From: Spirochaetales bacterium
GTDB lineage: Bacteria > Spirochaetota > Spirochaetia > DSM-27196 > Salinispiraceae
NCBI GenBank assembly: GCA_009991955.1
Contig: JAACWS010000022.1
Coordinates: 1-64,000, forward strand
Direction of reading: 5' to 3'
DNA: 64,000 bases
Shown here: in pieces, positions 7,408-15,447 of the stretch
Position numbering within the stretch: the stretch's first letter is position 1
Layout of the letters: each line of letters opens with the position of its first letter
The notes under the pieces: model-generated
Database searches by the model: none
What the model was told of the DNA's origin: nothing
Seen by the model: the letters and a program-made list of their open reading frames with translations, nothing else
Program-made: the position numbers and the translations under genes

Positions 7408-8580
7408 ATGCGAATACTCTTTGTTGGCCTCGGAAATATGGGTTTTGTTCACCTGAAAAATGCCAAACAATCGAAGGTCATCGACATTGCCGGAATTTGT
7501 GACCTGGATGCAAACATGATTACCCGGGCTCACGAGACCCTTGGTCGAGAGGTTCCTGCGTTTGCGGACTACTGCCAAGCCATGGACGAGGTAAAACCTG
7601 ATGGAATTTTGATCGCTACCCCCCACTACGATCACCCTCCAATTGCTCTGGCGGCTTTTGAACGGGGTATTCATGTCCTGGTCGAAAAGCCCCTGGGGGT
7701 TGACGCCTACCAAGCCCGACAAATGGTCGCCGGCTGGGAAAAGGCAAAAAAGGCTCACCCCCACCTGGTCTTTGCGGCTATGTTTCAGCAGCGGACCCTG
7801 GGCCACTGGAGAAAAATTAAGCAGCTCATTACCGAGGGCGACCTGGGCCGCCTGGTCCGCACGACCTGGATTATTACCGACTGGTTCCGGACCCAAAGCT
7901 ACTACAACTCTGGGGGATGGCGGGCAACCTGGAGCGGCGAGGGTGGCGGCGTATTGCTGAATCAGTGCCCTCACAACCTCGACCTTTATTGCTGGTTTGT
8001 CGGCCTTCCCTCTCGGGTAAGGGGATTTGTTTCTCTGGGCAAGTACCACGATATCGAGGTAGAAGATGAAGTAACCGGGTATTTCGAGCACGCCAATGGT
8101 ATGGTTGGTCACTTCATTACCACCACCGGCGAGGCCCCGGGCACCAACCGCCTGGAAATCGTCGGCGAAAACGGCAAACTGGTATACGAAAATAATCAGC
8201 TCACCTTCTTCCAAAACCGTAAATCCATGCTCACCCACCTGGCCGAATCGACCCAAGGTTTCTCGACCCCTGAAAATTGGAAGATCGAAATTCCGACCGA
8301 ACCGGTAGTCGAAGCGGGCCATCGTCAGATCCTGGAAGATTTTGCCCTGGCTATTCGGGACCATCGAGATCCAATCGTTCCCGCCCCAACGGGGGTCGAC
8401 TCGGTGCTCTTGGGCAATGCAATTCTCTACTCTTCACTCGAGAGTTCGACTGTCGAATTACCCATGGACGAGGCAGCTTACGACACGAAACTGCAAGAGC
8501 TGGCCAGATCTTCGCGGTTCGTCAAAAAGGCCCCCACCCCCCCCAAAGATGGTGGGTCAGATTTTGCAAAATCATTTTAA
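7408..8580 (+). CDS. Gfo/Idh/MocA-family NAD(P)-dependent oxidoreductase
   Basis: This 390-residue protein resembles inositol 2-dehydrogenase and related sugar or cyclitol dehydrogenases. The Rossmann motif VGLGNMG is at residues 6-12, and the hallmark EKPLG lies around residue 92 after HVLV. The C-terminal alpha/beta domain carries the substrate site, with GVLLNQCPHNLD as a characteristic stretch. GGAG at 7397-7400 supports ATG 7408. It is followed 15 bp later by a sugar phosphate isomerase/epimerase-type gene, a common pairing for cyclitol or oxidised-sugar catabolism. The exact substrate cannot be read from sequence. A Gly/Ser/Pro-rich tail of about 15 residues ends the protein. Confidence 0.9.
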   Translation: MRILFVGLGNMGFVHLKNAKQSKVIDIAGICDLDANMITRAHETLGREVPAFADYCQAMDEVKPDGILIATPHYDHPPIALAAFERGIHVLVEKPLGVDAYQARQMVAGWEKAKKAHPHLVFAAMFQQRTLGHWRKIKQLITEGDLGRLVRTTWIITDWFRTQSYYNSGGWRATWSGEGGGVLLNQCPHNLDLYCWFVGLPSRVRGFVSLGKYHDIEVEDEVTGYFEHANGMVGHFITTTGEAPGTNRLEIVGENGKLVYENNQLTFFQNRKSMLTHLAESTQGFSTPENWKIEIPTEPVVEAGHRQILEDFALAIRDHRDPIVPAPTGVDSVLLGNAILYSSLESSTVELPMDEAAYDTKLQELARSSRFVKKAPTPPKDGGSDFAKSF

Positions 8581-8595
8581 GAAGGAGGTAAAAAG

Positions 8596-9360
8596 ATGAT
8601 TCAATTAGGACTCAACCTTTATTCGGTTCGCGAGCTCTGTCAGACGATCGAAGATTTTGATACAACCATGGGCAAACTGGCAAAAATCGGCTATCCCTCG
8701 GTGCAGGTCTCGGGAATCCCCGCCTTCGACCCGGGTAAAATTCGCACAATCCTCGACAAGCATAACCTGGTCGGTTGTGCTGCCCACGAAAACCTGGCTA
8801 ACTTGCGGGAAAATGGGGTCAAACCGGTCGCCCAGCGCCTAAAAACTTTGGGAATTACCTTTACGGCCCTGGGTATGCCCGGCCTGGAGGACCTTGCCCC
8901 CGAAGGGTTTGACCGATTGGTTACCGATTTGGAGCGATTCGCCCAAGAATTCGCCCAGGAAGAAATTACCTTCGGTTACCACAACCATGCCGTGGAGTTT
9001 GAAATTCGCGACGGTGCACCCCTGTACGCCCATATCATCGAGCGGGCACCCTCCCTCGCCTTCGAACCCGACACCCACTGGATCCAGCGGGGTGGGGCTG
9101 ACCCTTCTCGCTGGATTCGCACCCTCAAAGGCCGTATCCCAGCGGTCCACGTCAAGGACTACACCTGGTACGACAAGAACCCCCAGTTCGCCGAAGTTGG
9201 CCACGGAAACCTCTATTGGCCCGATATTTTTGCTGCGTGCCGAGTAGCAGGGGTCAGTACCTACATCGTCGAGCAGGATAAGCCGACCCCGGGCCGAGAC
9301 ATTTTGGATTCGGTAGCCATGTCCTTGAAATTTCTCAAGGAGAATTTCGAGAAACTTTAG
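8596..9360 (+). CDS. sugar phosphate isomerase/epimerase-family TIM barrel (IolE/IolI-like)
   Basis: This 254-residue protein is of the xylose isomerase-like TIM-barrel superfamily, cytoplasmic and metal-dependent. Candidate metal ligands are in the segments GYHNHAVEFE, EPDTHWIQRGG, VHVKDYTWY and YIVEQDKPT. The family includes inosose dehydratases, inosose isomerases and 3-keto sugar epimerases. Pairing with the preceding dehydrogenase suggests the 3-keto or inosose product is the substrate. A near-perfect AAGGAGGT at 8582-8589 precedes ATG 8596. The stop overlaps the convergent small membrane protein gene by 4 nt. A strong terminator for this operon lies inside that opposing gene. Confidence 0.87.
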   Translation: MIQLGLNLYSVRELCQTIEDFDTTMGKLAKIGYPSVQVSGIPAFDPGKIRTILDKHNLVGCAAHENLANLRENGVKPVAQRLKTLGITFTALGMPGLEDLAPEGFDRLVTDLERFAQEFAQEEITFGYHNHAVEFEIRDGAPLYAHIIERAPSLAFEPDTHWIQRGGADPSRWIRTLKGRIPAVHVKDYTWYDKNPQFAEVGHGNLYWPDIFAACRVAGVSTYIVEQDKPTPGRDILDSVAMSLKFLKENFEKL

Positions 9361-9926
9361 GGGCTGGAGGGGGTCGTCGTACCAAGCCATTGATTCACAA
9401 CGCCGATAATCTCATCGGCGTTGTTTTTCTTCATTCCATGATTAAATCCAACGAGCCAACGCTGTTTATCGATGTCGGGGGAAAAAATAAACGAACTTTC
9501 CCCGTGAAGAATTTCGTCAGGAATCACGCCGGTTGCCAATGCCAAGCTATAGGTTGGTTTCGCATTTACATTTTGACTTCGTTGCCTTTCAAGATAAGCG
9601 AATAGGATTGGTTCAATTGGTCGTGTTTCACTGCGTGGACGAAAGAGGAGAATACTCCCGACAGGCAGGAGTGGTTCTGTTTTTCGAGTGATCGTTCCCG
9701 CAGGGCGATCAAAATGGATTTTCGTCTTTCGCATGGCCAATGAAAATAGACCGAGCAAGAATAATCCCCCAAAAATCACGATGAATTTATTGACCCCTGG
9801 AATCTCGGTCATTGATACCGGTTCCATCACGAAACTGAAACCGGCAATAATCAGACCAACGACTAGGCCCCACCAGGGTGTATCGGTAAGAGTAAGATTC
9901 TGGGTCGGGTTTTCGCGTATTTTCAT
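9357..9926 (-). CDS. small two-helix membrane protein of unknown function
   Basis: I do not recognise this 189-residue protein. ATG 9926 is chosen because GGAGGA precedes it at a good distance; an upstream extension to 10079 lacks such a signal. After about 20 polar residues there are two hydrophobic helices close together (WWGLVVGLIIAGFSFVM and FIVIFGGLFLLGLFSLAM). The remainder is a soluble domain with beta-rich stretches (KIHFDRPAGTITRK, SLALATGVIPDEI). The layout, two TM helices followed by a PH-like beta domain, is seen in several bacterial uncharacterised proteins. Its last codons encode the terminator hairpin of the opposing operon. Confidence 0.65.
   Translation of the reverse strand: MKIRENPTQNLTLTDTPWWGLVVGLIIAGFSFVMEPVSMTEIPGVNKFIVIFGGLFLLGLFSLAMRKTKIHFDRPAGTITRKTEPLLPVGSILLFRPRSETRPIEPILFAYLERQRSQNVNAKPTYSLALATGVIPDEILHGESSFIFSPDIDKQRWLVGFNHGMKKNNADEIIGVVNQWLGTTTPSSP
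9397..9430 (+). terminator. Rho-independent terminator of the dehydrogenase/isomerase operon
   Basis: ACAACGCCGAT (9397-9407) and ATCGGCGTTGT (9414-9424) form a perfect 11-bp stem with a 6-nt loop, followed by TTTTCT. This is a textbook intrinsic terminator on the plus strand, about 40 nt after the isomerase stop. It lies entirely inside the coding sequence of the convergent membrane protein, where it encodes the segment around NNADEIIGVVN. Confidence 0.85.
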
Positions 9927-10398
9927 AGTTTTCCTCCGGTGGAAGGTAGAGTATAGAAGGAAGGAGAAACAGAAGTAAGCTACATCGGTGGGTATCTCGA
10001 GAAGATTCAATCGATCACCTTGTTCTTTGCCGTGACTCTTCCCCTCATTGCCACCTTTTGAGGGCAAAATTCGCTCCAACCGGCCCGGGGTCTGAAGGGG
10101 TCACAATTTACATTCAATTGTCCGGGTAATCGAAAGGTAGTGAACGAAGCGATGAAACAGGAACGGGCCGGAGTTACATGACCCCGCAGAATCAGACTAT
10201 AACTTGACTTGGGATTCCTCAATCCTGTATAGGCAGCTCTGGAAACTACTATTTCCATGAGGTACCCGTATCAAGATCCAATCAAACCACCAAAACTTTC
10301 CCCCAATCCTGTAATAGTGTTGTAATAATTTTGTACCCCCCGTGTAATGCAGGCTTGGTAGGTTCTTTCTACAAGAAATCAAACCCAAAGGAGTGGTT
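9927..10398. other. 472-bp divergent intergenic region
   Basis: I see no convincing gene here. Short open frames on the minus strand lack ribosome sites and family resemblance. The left end holds the ribosome site of the minus-strand membrane protein gene. At 10236-10250 the plus strand reads GCTCTGGAAACTACT, matching the end of the inverted-repeat element at 29933-30029 in 14 of 15 positions. TTTCCATGAG follows a few bases later, so this looks like a collapsed or solitary element end. The right end holds the four-box direct repeat and promoter of the two-component operon. Confidence 0.6.
10310..10348 (+). promoter_or_regulatory. four TGTAAT-type boxes at 11-bp spacing (OmpR/PhoB-type operator) with overlapping promoter
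   Basis: TGTAAT starts at 10310, 10321 and 10343, and TGTACC starts at 10332. This is four hexamers at an exact 11-bp period, the geometry of PhoB/OmpR-family binding sites (7-mer plus 4-nt spacer). A conventional promoter can be read through them: TTGTAA at 10320-10325 and TGTAAT at 10343-10348 with a 17-bp spacer. The downstream operon encodes an OmpR-family regulator, so autoregulation is likely. Confidence 0.65.
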
Positions 10399-10803
10399 AT
10401 GAAAAAAAGAAATCGAAAGAAGCTCACCAAAATTCTTATTGGAATTGGTGTAGCCTGGGTAGTTGTCGCCGGATTGGTTGCGATACTCTTCACCATGGTT
10501 CCCGGCGACCAGTGGGGCCAATGGCGGGCAGAAATGGCTCAATTCCATGGAAGATCCTACGGGGACTGGAATACTCTTGGTCGCGGCCCAGGATACGGAT
10601 TCCCAAATAGAGGAATAGGATTTTTATTCTTTATACCTGGCCTCATTACCCTGGGGATAGGTTTGTTAGTGTACCGATGGGGAAAGAGATATCGTTCCCA
10701 GGTCGCCGATCCGGTGGAAAACCTTCGGTTACAGTATGCAAAAGGTGCAATGAACGATCAAGAATACACGAGTAGGCTTGCAGCTCTCGAAGGAAAGGAG
10801 TAA
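10399..10803 (+). CDS. two-helix membrane protein with C-terminal SHOCT domain
   Basis: This 134-residue protein has a basic N-terminus (KKRNRKK), a first membrane helix (residues about 12-35), a Trp/Gly-rich extracytoplasmic loop of about 40 residues and a second helix (about 75-95). It ends with a SHOCT-type tail (ENLRLQYAKGAMNDQEYTSRL). SHOCT is a short oligomerisation helix often found at the C-terminus of membrane proteins. AGGAG just upstream supports ATG 10399; GTG 10393 is less likely. It is the first gene of a four-gene unit with a second SHOCT protein and a two-component system, and is probably a target or modulator of that system. Confidence 0.75.
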   Translation: MKKRNRKKLTKILIGIGVAWVVVAGLVAILFTMVPGDQWGQWRAEMAQFHGRSYGDWNTLGRGPGYGFPNRGIGFLFFIPGLITLGIGLLVYRWGKRYRSQVADPVENLRLQYAKGAMNDQEYTSRLAALEGKE

Positions 10804-10806
10804 ATC

Positions 10807-11016
10807 ATGGCGTGGTTTTTACTACTGGGATTTTCTACCATGAACATTCTCAGCACCACATTCGCAGTACTATTGGTCATTCGGTTAGTCGCTGGTTTCA
10901 AAGCGAAACACGATCCAGCCCTCAAGGTGTTAGGTAATCGATTTGCCGCGGGTGAAATAACCGAAGAGGAGTTCTCCCATCGACGATTGGTTCTGGAAGG
11001 GGAGCTTCCTAGCTAA
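10807..11016 (+). CDS. short membrane protein with SHOCT domain
   Basis: This 69-residue protein consists of one hydrophobic N-terminal helix (about residues 3-28) and a C-terminal SHOCT motif (ALKVLGNRFAAGEITEEEFSHRRLVLEG). The start lies 3 bp after the previous stop. It resembles the C-terminal half of the preceding gene's product, so the two may have arisen by duplication or may form hetero-oligomers. The product probably sits in the cytoplasmic membrane. Its role is inferred only from its operon with a sensor kinase and response regulator. Confidence 0.72.
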   Translation: MAWFLLLGFSTMNILSTTFAVLLVIRLVAGFKAKHDPALKVLGNRFAAGEITEEEFSHRRLVLEGELPS

Positions 11017-11019
11017 AGT

Positions 11020-12096
11020 ATGACCGTTCGACGAAGAATTAGTCTCGCTCTGGCACTCATGGTTCTCCTTCCCCTCGGTTTTCTACTACTTACGGGAATA
11101 ATTGTACGACTATGGATGCTTCAGGGCGGTGATGTCGCCCATCTTCTACGACCCGGCGGTTTCGCCGGGCCCCTTTCTGTCCTGCTTCTCTATATGGGAT
11201 TGAATGGGTTTCTGTCCTGGTGGGTATCCCGAGGGGTTTCAAAGCCCCTTTCGACTCTCCAAGAGAGTGCCCTTCGCATGGGCGAAGGTGACCTTACCAG
11301 GGCTGTCTCGGTCCAAGGGGATAAAGAAATAGCCGACCTTTCTCAGGCCCTCGAAAAAATGCGGGTTCAGCTCCAGAGTTCCTTGGCCCTTCAGGAGGCT
11401 CACCTCCAGGCCCGGAAAGAGCTCATATCCCACGTTTCTCACGATCTGCGCACACCTCTTTCGATTATTCGAGGGTACGCCGAAGGTTTGCGAGACCAGG
11501 TTCCCCAGTCCCCCGAGGCCTACGATCGATACATACAAGTCATCCTCGATCGTTCCTACGACCTGGAGGCCCTCATACAACAACTTCTCGATTTTTCGAG
11601 CCTGGATGCGTGGAAAAAGTCCGTACCCCTGGAACCCAAGAATCCCGGCGAAATCCTTCAAGAGCAAGAAGTCAACCTTCGGGCGAACTATCCTGGAATC
11701 GAAGTTCACATAACCGGAGTACAGTCTCTTTCGCCAGACCTGAACATTCTCGTCCATCAACCGAGCCTTACAAGAATCTTGGCAAACCTCACCGAAAACT
11801 CCCTCCACCACAGCGGGGCAAACCCGGTTTCTCTTACCTGGGAGCTCGGTCAATCTACCTCATCGGTCTATCTTAAGGTTTCGGATAATGGATCATCCCT
11901 CGACCCCGAGGATTTGGGGCATATTTTCAAGCCCCTGTTCCGGGGAGATAAGGCCCGGGGACGAGGTGGTTCGGGCCTTGGTCTATCCATTGTGGCAGGA
12001 CTTATGGAAGCCCAAGGGGGAACCGCCCGAGCTGCCCTCAGTCCTAGAGGTGGACTCGAAATCATTCTAGAATTTAAGGGAGAACAAGACCCATGA
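11020..12096 (+). CDS. sensor histidine kinase (HAMP, HisKA, HATPase)
   Basis: This 358-residue inner-membrane kinase has two N-terminal membrane helices (about 9-30 and 45-65) with almost no periplasmic domain between them. This suggests sensing within the membrane or through partner proteins. A HAMP linker (about 68-120) leads to the H-box SHVSHDLRTPLS and its phosphorylated histidine near residue 140. The ATP-binding domain has N-box NLTENSLHHS, G1 DNGSSLDPEDL and G2 GRGGSGLGLSIV. It forms a pair with the next gene, whose ATG overlaps its TGA. The two SHOCT membrane proteins upstream are candidates for ligand or accessory input. Confidence 0.92.
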   Translation: MTVRRRISLALALMVLLPLGFLLLTGIIVRLWMLQGGDVAHLLRPGGFAGPLSVLLLYMGLNGFLSWWVSRGVSKPLSTLQESALRMGEGDLTRAVSVQGDKEIADLSQALEKMRVQLQSSLALQEAHLQARKELISHVSHDLRTPLSIIRGYAEGLRDQVPQSPEAYDRYIQVILDRSYDLEALIQQLLDFSSLDAWKKSVPLEPKNPGEILQEQEVNLRANYPGIEVHITGVQSLSPDLNILVHQPSLTRILANLTENSLHHSGANPVSLTWELGQSTSSVYLKVSDNGSSLDPEDLGHIFKPLFRGDKARGRGGSGLGLSIVAGLMEAQGGTARAALSPRGGLEIILEFKGEQDP

Positions 12097-12815
12097 CCCG
12101 CCGAATACTTATAATCGAAGATGAAAAGGACCTTTCGGATCTCCTTTTAGACTATCTCCAACCCGAAGGGTTCGAGCTAAAGGTCTGTGCCGATGGAGAA
12201 GCAGGGCTGACCGCAGCCCTGGAAGAAGATTGGAACCTTATCCTGCTCGATCTTATGCTACCGAAGAGGGACGGATTTTCGGTCCTTCGAAACCTTCGGG
12301 AAATGCGCGATATTCCGGTGCTTGTTTTAACCGCCCTAGGGAGCGACGGCGATAAGATTCGGGGGCTCGGCCTGGGAGCAGACGATTACATTACCAAGCC
12401 CTTTAGCCCCGCAGAGCTTACTGCTCGAATAAAAAGCCACCTAAACCGTTACGCCCGCTTGACTGGAAAACACGGGACAAGCGAAGAGGCAAGCCAAGAG
12501 TCCCCGGGGGGCTTGTGGATTACCGACGGGCCTATTCGCTACAACCCCACGGCAAAACGAGTTCAGGTAAACGAGGTAGACGTAAACCTGACGGCCAAAG
12601 AAATTGAATTATTAGATCTCTTTATCCATACTCCCGATCGAGTGTACTCGAAAGAAGAACTTTTCGATCGCCTTTGGGGACACAACCACTATGGCGACCA
12701 ATCAACGGTCACCGTTCATATTCGCCGTTTGAGAGAGAAAATCGAAATGAACCCAGCCAACCCAATCAAACTTGTTACCGTCTGGGGTATGGGCTACCGG
12801 TGGCAGGCCGGGTAA
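12093..12815 (+). CDS. OmpR/PhoB-family response regulator
   Basis: This 240-residue regulator has an N-terminal receiver domain (1-120) with the acidic pocket IEDEKD, phospho-acceptor Asp in LILLDLMLPKRDG and the conserved Lys in DDYITKPFSP. The C-terminal winged helix (about 140-238) includes LTAKEIELLDLF, the recognition region STVTVHIRRLREKIE and the wing VWGMGYRW. ATG 12093 overlaps the kinase stop as ATGA. The direct-repeat boxes at 10310-10348 have the spacing expected for this family, so autoregulation of the operon is likely. It ends 7 bp before the convergent dehydrogenase, the only convergent pair in the window that does not overlap. Confidence 0.93.
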   Translation: MTRRILIIEDEKDLSDLLLDYLQPEGFELKVCADGEAGLTAALEEDWNLILLDLMLPKRDGFSVLRNLREMRDIPVLVLTALGSDGDKIRGLGLGADDYITKPFSPAELTARIKSHLNRYARLTGKHGTSEEASQESPGGLWITDGPIRYNPTAKRVQVNEVDVNLTAKEIELLDLFIHTPDRVYSKEELFDRLWGHNHYGDQSTVTVHIRRLREKIEMNPANPIKLVTVWGMGYRWQAG

Positions 12816-12822
12816 ATTACTA

Positions 12823-13716
12823 CTATAGTGCCTGGGGTTTGTCGTAAAGTCTGTAGAGGGCTTGAGTCCCATCATTCTCATGACCCAAAACCGCTAACTT
12901 TTCGTACATCTCGAGGGATTGAGCAAGTCCCGGTAGCTCAATACCCAACTCCTGGGCTGAGTCGAGGGCAATCCTCATATCCTTAATAAAGTGCTTCACA
13001 AAAAACCCTGGGGCAAAGTTGTCGGCAATAATTCGAGGCCCAAGATTCGACAAGGACCAACTACCCGCGGCTCCGGGCCCGATACTTTCGAGCAATGTGC
13101 TTAGGTCGAGCCCAGCTTTCTTTCCATAAGCCAGGGCCTCGCAGACACCCACCATGTTAGAGGCTATGGCAATCTGGTTGGCCATTTTTGTGTACTGCCC
13201 CGAACCCGCAGAACCCTGGAGAACAATTATTTTTCCCATAGCCTCGAAAATTGGCGAAAGGGTATCGAAGGCATCCTTTTCGCCACCAACCATAATACTT
13301 AACCGAGCCTCTCGAGCCCCAACATCACCCCCAGAAACCGGGGCATCGAGAGCGTGTACCCCTCTTGCTTTTGCGGCCTCGTAGATCTTCTTCGCCAAAA
13401 CCGGACTTGAGGTTGTCATGTCCACGAGATAGGAACCGGGGTTCGCTGAAGCCACCAACTCCCCGGACCCAAGATAGAGGTCTTCTACATCTTTGGGGTA
13501 ACCAACAATAGTGATAAGAACTTGACTTTGGCGAGCCACTTCTTGGGGTGTCTTACACCATTGAGCTCCAGCCTCCAGGACCACCTTCGCGCTGTCGACG
13601 GTTCTTGTATACACCGAAAGACGAAATCCTGCCTTTATTAGGTTCAGTGCCATGCTTCGGCCCATGACTCCAAGGCCAATAAATCCAATTGTGTGGGTAG
13701 TAGGGTTAATCTTCAT
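12823..13716 (-). CDS. beta-hydroxyacid dehydrogenase (3-hydroxyisobutyrate / tartronate semialdehyde reductase family)
   Basis: This 297-residue NAD(P)-dependent enzyme shows the Rossmann motif GLGVMG at residues 15-20. It has the substrate-binding signature DAPVSGGDVGAREARLSIMVGG and the catalytic lysine in the helix GSGQYTKMANQIA. The family reduces short 3-oxo acids such as methylmalonate semialdehyde, tartronate semialdehyde or glyoxylate. The specific substrate cannot be assigned; GarR/GlxR-like or HIBADH-like are both possible. It stands alone on the minus strand between the two-component operon and the pseudogene zone. Confidence 0.88.
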   Translation of the reverse strand: MKINPTTHTIGFIGLGVMGRSMALNLIKAGFRLSVYTRTVDSAKVVLEAGAQWCKTPQEVARQSQVLITIVGYPKDVEDLYLGSGELVASANPGSYLVDMTTSSPVLAKKIYEAAKARGVHALDAPVSGGDVGAREARLSIMVGGEKDAFDTLSPIFEAMGKIIVLQGSAGSGQYTKMANQIAIASNMVGVCEALAYGKKAGLDLSTLLESIGPGAAGSWSLSNLGPRIIADNFAPGFFVKHFIKDMRIALDSAQELGIELPGLAQSLEMYEKLAVLGHENDGTQALYRLYDKPQAL

Positions 13717-13837
13717 AGTCCCTTAGTGTGCCCTGCCCACTCTCTCGGGGTCAAGGGAACCGGGTTCGTAAGGTAAAAACAAAATAGACGTCCGTTTTTC
13801 GGTTGAGTCCTTGGCTCACCCGGCGTATGGTACGATC

Positions 13838-14644
13838 ATGATTACAACGGAACTTCAAAACCGATATTACAAGGCCCTCATAGAGAAAGACCCTACATTC
13901 CTCGGCATATTTTTTGTTGGTGTAAAAACTACGGGTATTTTTTGCGCTCCTACATGTCGTACCCGAAAACCGAAAATTGAAAACACCGAGTATTTTTCGA
14001 CTATTCAGGCGGCTCGGCATAACCCCCGAGGTTCTACGCCGATGGTTCCTGAAGCACTATGGATTGACCTTCCACGCTTACCAAAGAATGGTCCGGATAA
14101 ATACGGCTATACAGGAACTATCCAAGGGTAAACAGGTTCTAGCCACGGCCCTGGATAGTGGTTACGATTCTCGACACCCTTGGGTCCTATGTTTGTCGTC
14201 GCATCAACGAAAGGGCTCTGTCTCTTGGAGTTTGTCGATCGGAAAATGTTAGAAACAGAGGTGAGAGACCTAAGCCGCTTCTTTAAAGCCCCGATTATTG
14301 CCGGCGAGAACGTATACACCCAACAGGCCGAGACGGAAGTAGGCGAGTATTTTCGAGGAACCCGAAAAGAGTTTTCGGTCCCCTTAGACTCCCCGGGAAC
14401 AGAATTTCAGAAGACCGTATGGAAGGCCCTTCAGAATATACCCTACGGAACTACAGTCTCCTATGAAACCATTGCCCGGGCAATAGGATCAGAACACAGT
14501 GTGAGGGCTGTAGGTACAGCAAACGGCGCTAACCGTATCGCTATCATCGTTCCCTGTCACCGAGTAATTCGAAAAGACGGAACCCTCGGTGGCTACGGTG
14601 GAGGACTAGAACGAAAAAGATGGTTACTCGAGCACGAAAGTTAA
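13838..14644 (+). pseudogene. ada: broken ada (AdaA, AraC-type and MGMT domains in three frames)
   Basis: Three consecutive parts of the Ada alkylation-repair activator are present in order but in different frames. An AdaA zinc-domain start (frame of 13838) runs through KTTGIFCAPTCRTRKPKIENTEYFS. The AraC-type segment follows, with LRRWFLKHYGLTFHAYQRM and INTAIQEL, about 14010-14170. The methyltransferase domain from about 14180 carries PLG-like GPMFVVAST, LLEFVDRKMLE and active-site PCHRV. The expected GFRPCxxC stretch, and the end of the AraC domain up to the MGMT start, are missing. These are deletions rather than single-base shifts. The last 154 codons form an intact frame and might still be expressed as a stand-alone O6-methylguanine methyltransferase. 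Confidence 0.82.
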
Positions 14645-15130
14645 ATCCGCGCCGCCAGGGCTCTATTCTTCACGTAGGCAATGAGTTCGTCCCGGGTCAA
14701 TTTTCCTTCTTCGAAGTCCACGTCCAGTGCCTTCTGATTATGTTTGACCAAAATGTTCTTGAACTCGTCCAAAGCAACGTCCTTGCCGGTTTCGAGTTTT
14801 ACACTGGTCATAGGTTCCAGGGCACGCTCTTTGATCTCCGGTGGAACGTAGAGCCCTTTGAACAATGGGACCGTATCCATCTGTTGGAGATAGGTCACGG
14901 CATTGAGAACATAGAGGTTTTCAATTTCGCTCAAGAGAATTGTCGCCAATTTTTTGCCACTCGCTCGAATGGCTCCCTGGTGACTGCACCAGGCATCTTC
15001 TAAACCAAGCTCTTTAAAGGCATCGATCAGGGCTGTACCGATAGTCTGAAAGGCAGTATCGGAATCGACGAAGCGAGACTTTTCGAAAATTATTTGTACA
15101 TTCCCAGTTCCTTCGGGCTCAACAAAAACG
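14641..15130 (-). pseudogene. lipoate-protein ligase remnant, 5'-truncated
   Basis: The C-terminal portion of a biotin/lipoate A/B-type ligase is recognisable, with SGKKLATILLSEIENLYVLN, FKGLYVPPEIKERALEPMTS and a FEEGKLTRDEL tail. The N-terminal catalytic part with its RR-x-SGGGAV motif is missing. In the same frame the sequence runs upstream into a fragment of an unrelated AMP-forming ligase. The chimera therefore looks like a deletion junction rather than a designed fusion. The TAA stop overlaps the ada stop within TTAA (14641-14644). Confidence 0.6.
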
Positions 15131-15441
15131 AAGGTCCATTGGCCGGTTACAATAATATGTTCCAGGGCCGGACATTCTCGCTGAATCTCCTGAATCAAGT
15201 TCGAAAAGTTACTCGGACAAATTATGGCCTTTGCCCGCGAATCTTGAAGGATAAAGCTGATTTCTCGCCCCTTATACCGGGTGTTAAATAGTACGGCTAT
15301 GGCCCCGAGTTTCTGTATTCCAAAAAAACTAAACAGAAAGTCGGGATTTTCGGGAGAATAAGGGCAACCCGGTCGCCCTTCCCTACCCCAAGGGCAACTC
15401 ACCTTGCTCGGTGGTACCAGCTTTTCCTTTTCCAAATCCAA
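15130..15441 (-). pseudogene. acyl-CoA/AMP-forming ligase remnant, N-terminal fragment
   Basis: This segment carries the typical early part of an AMP-forming acyl-CoA synthetase: ENPDFLFSFFGIQKLGAIAVLFNTRY, here read as PENPDFLFSFFGIQKLGAI followed by NTRYKGREISFILQDS and AKAIICP. No Ser/Thr/Gly-rich P-loop (YTSGTTG) follows; the frame enters lipoate-ligase sequence instead. Upstream, GDRVALILP can be read in another frame, so the 5' end is frameshifted too. It lies downstream of a C-terminal fragment of the same family (15448-15975), the reverse of the normal order. Two ligase genes, or a rearrangement, must have existed. Confidence 0.6.
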
Positions 15442-15447
15442 ACATGT

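Noticed and set aside
7393-8364. A 323-residue open frame antisense to the Gfo/Idh/MocA gene
   Set aside because: The sense frame has clear dehydrogenase motifs and a ribosome site. The antisense frame has none.
10007-10496. Two short minus-strand open frames in the 9927-10398 gap
   Set aside because: They lack ribosome sites and family resemblance, and one overlaps the two-component promoter region. The DNA contains a matching element end instead.
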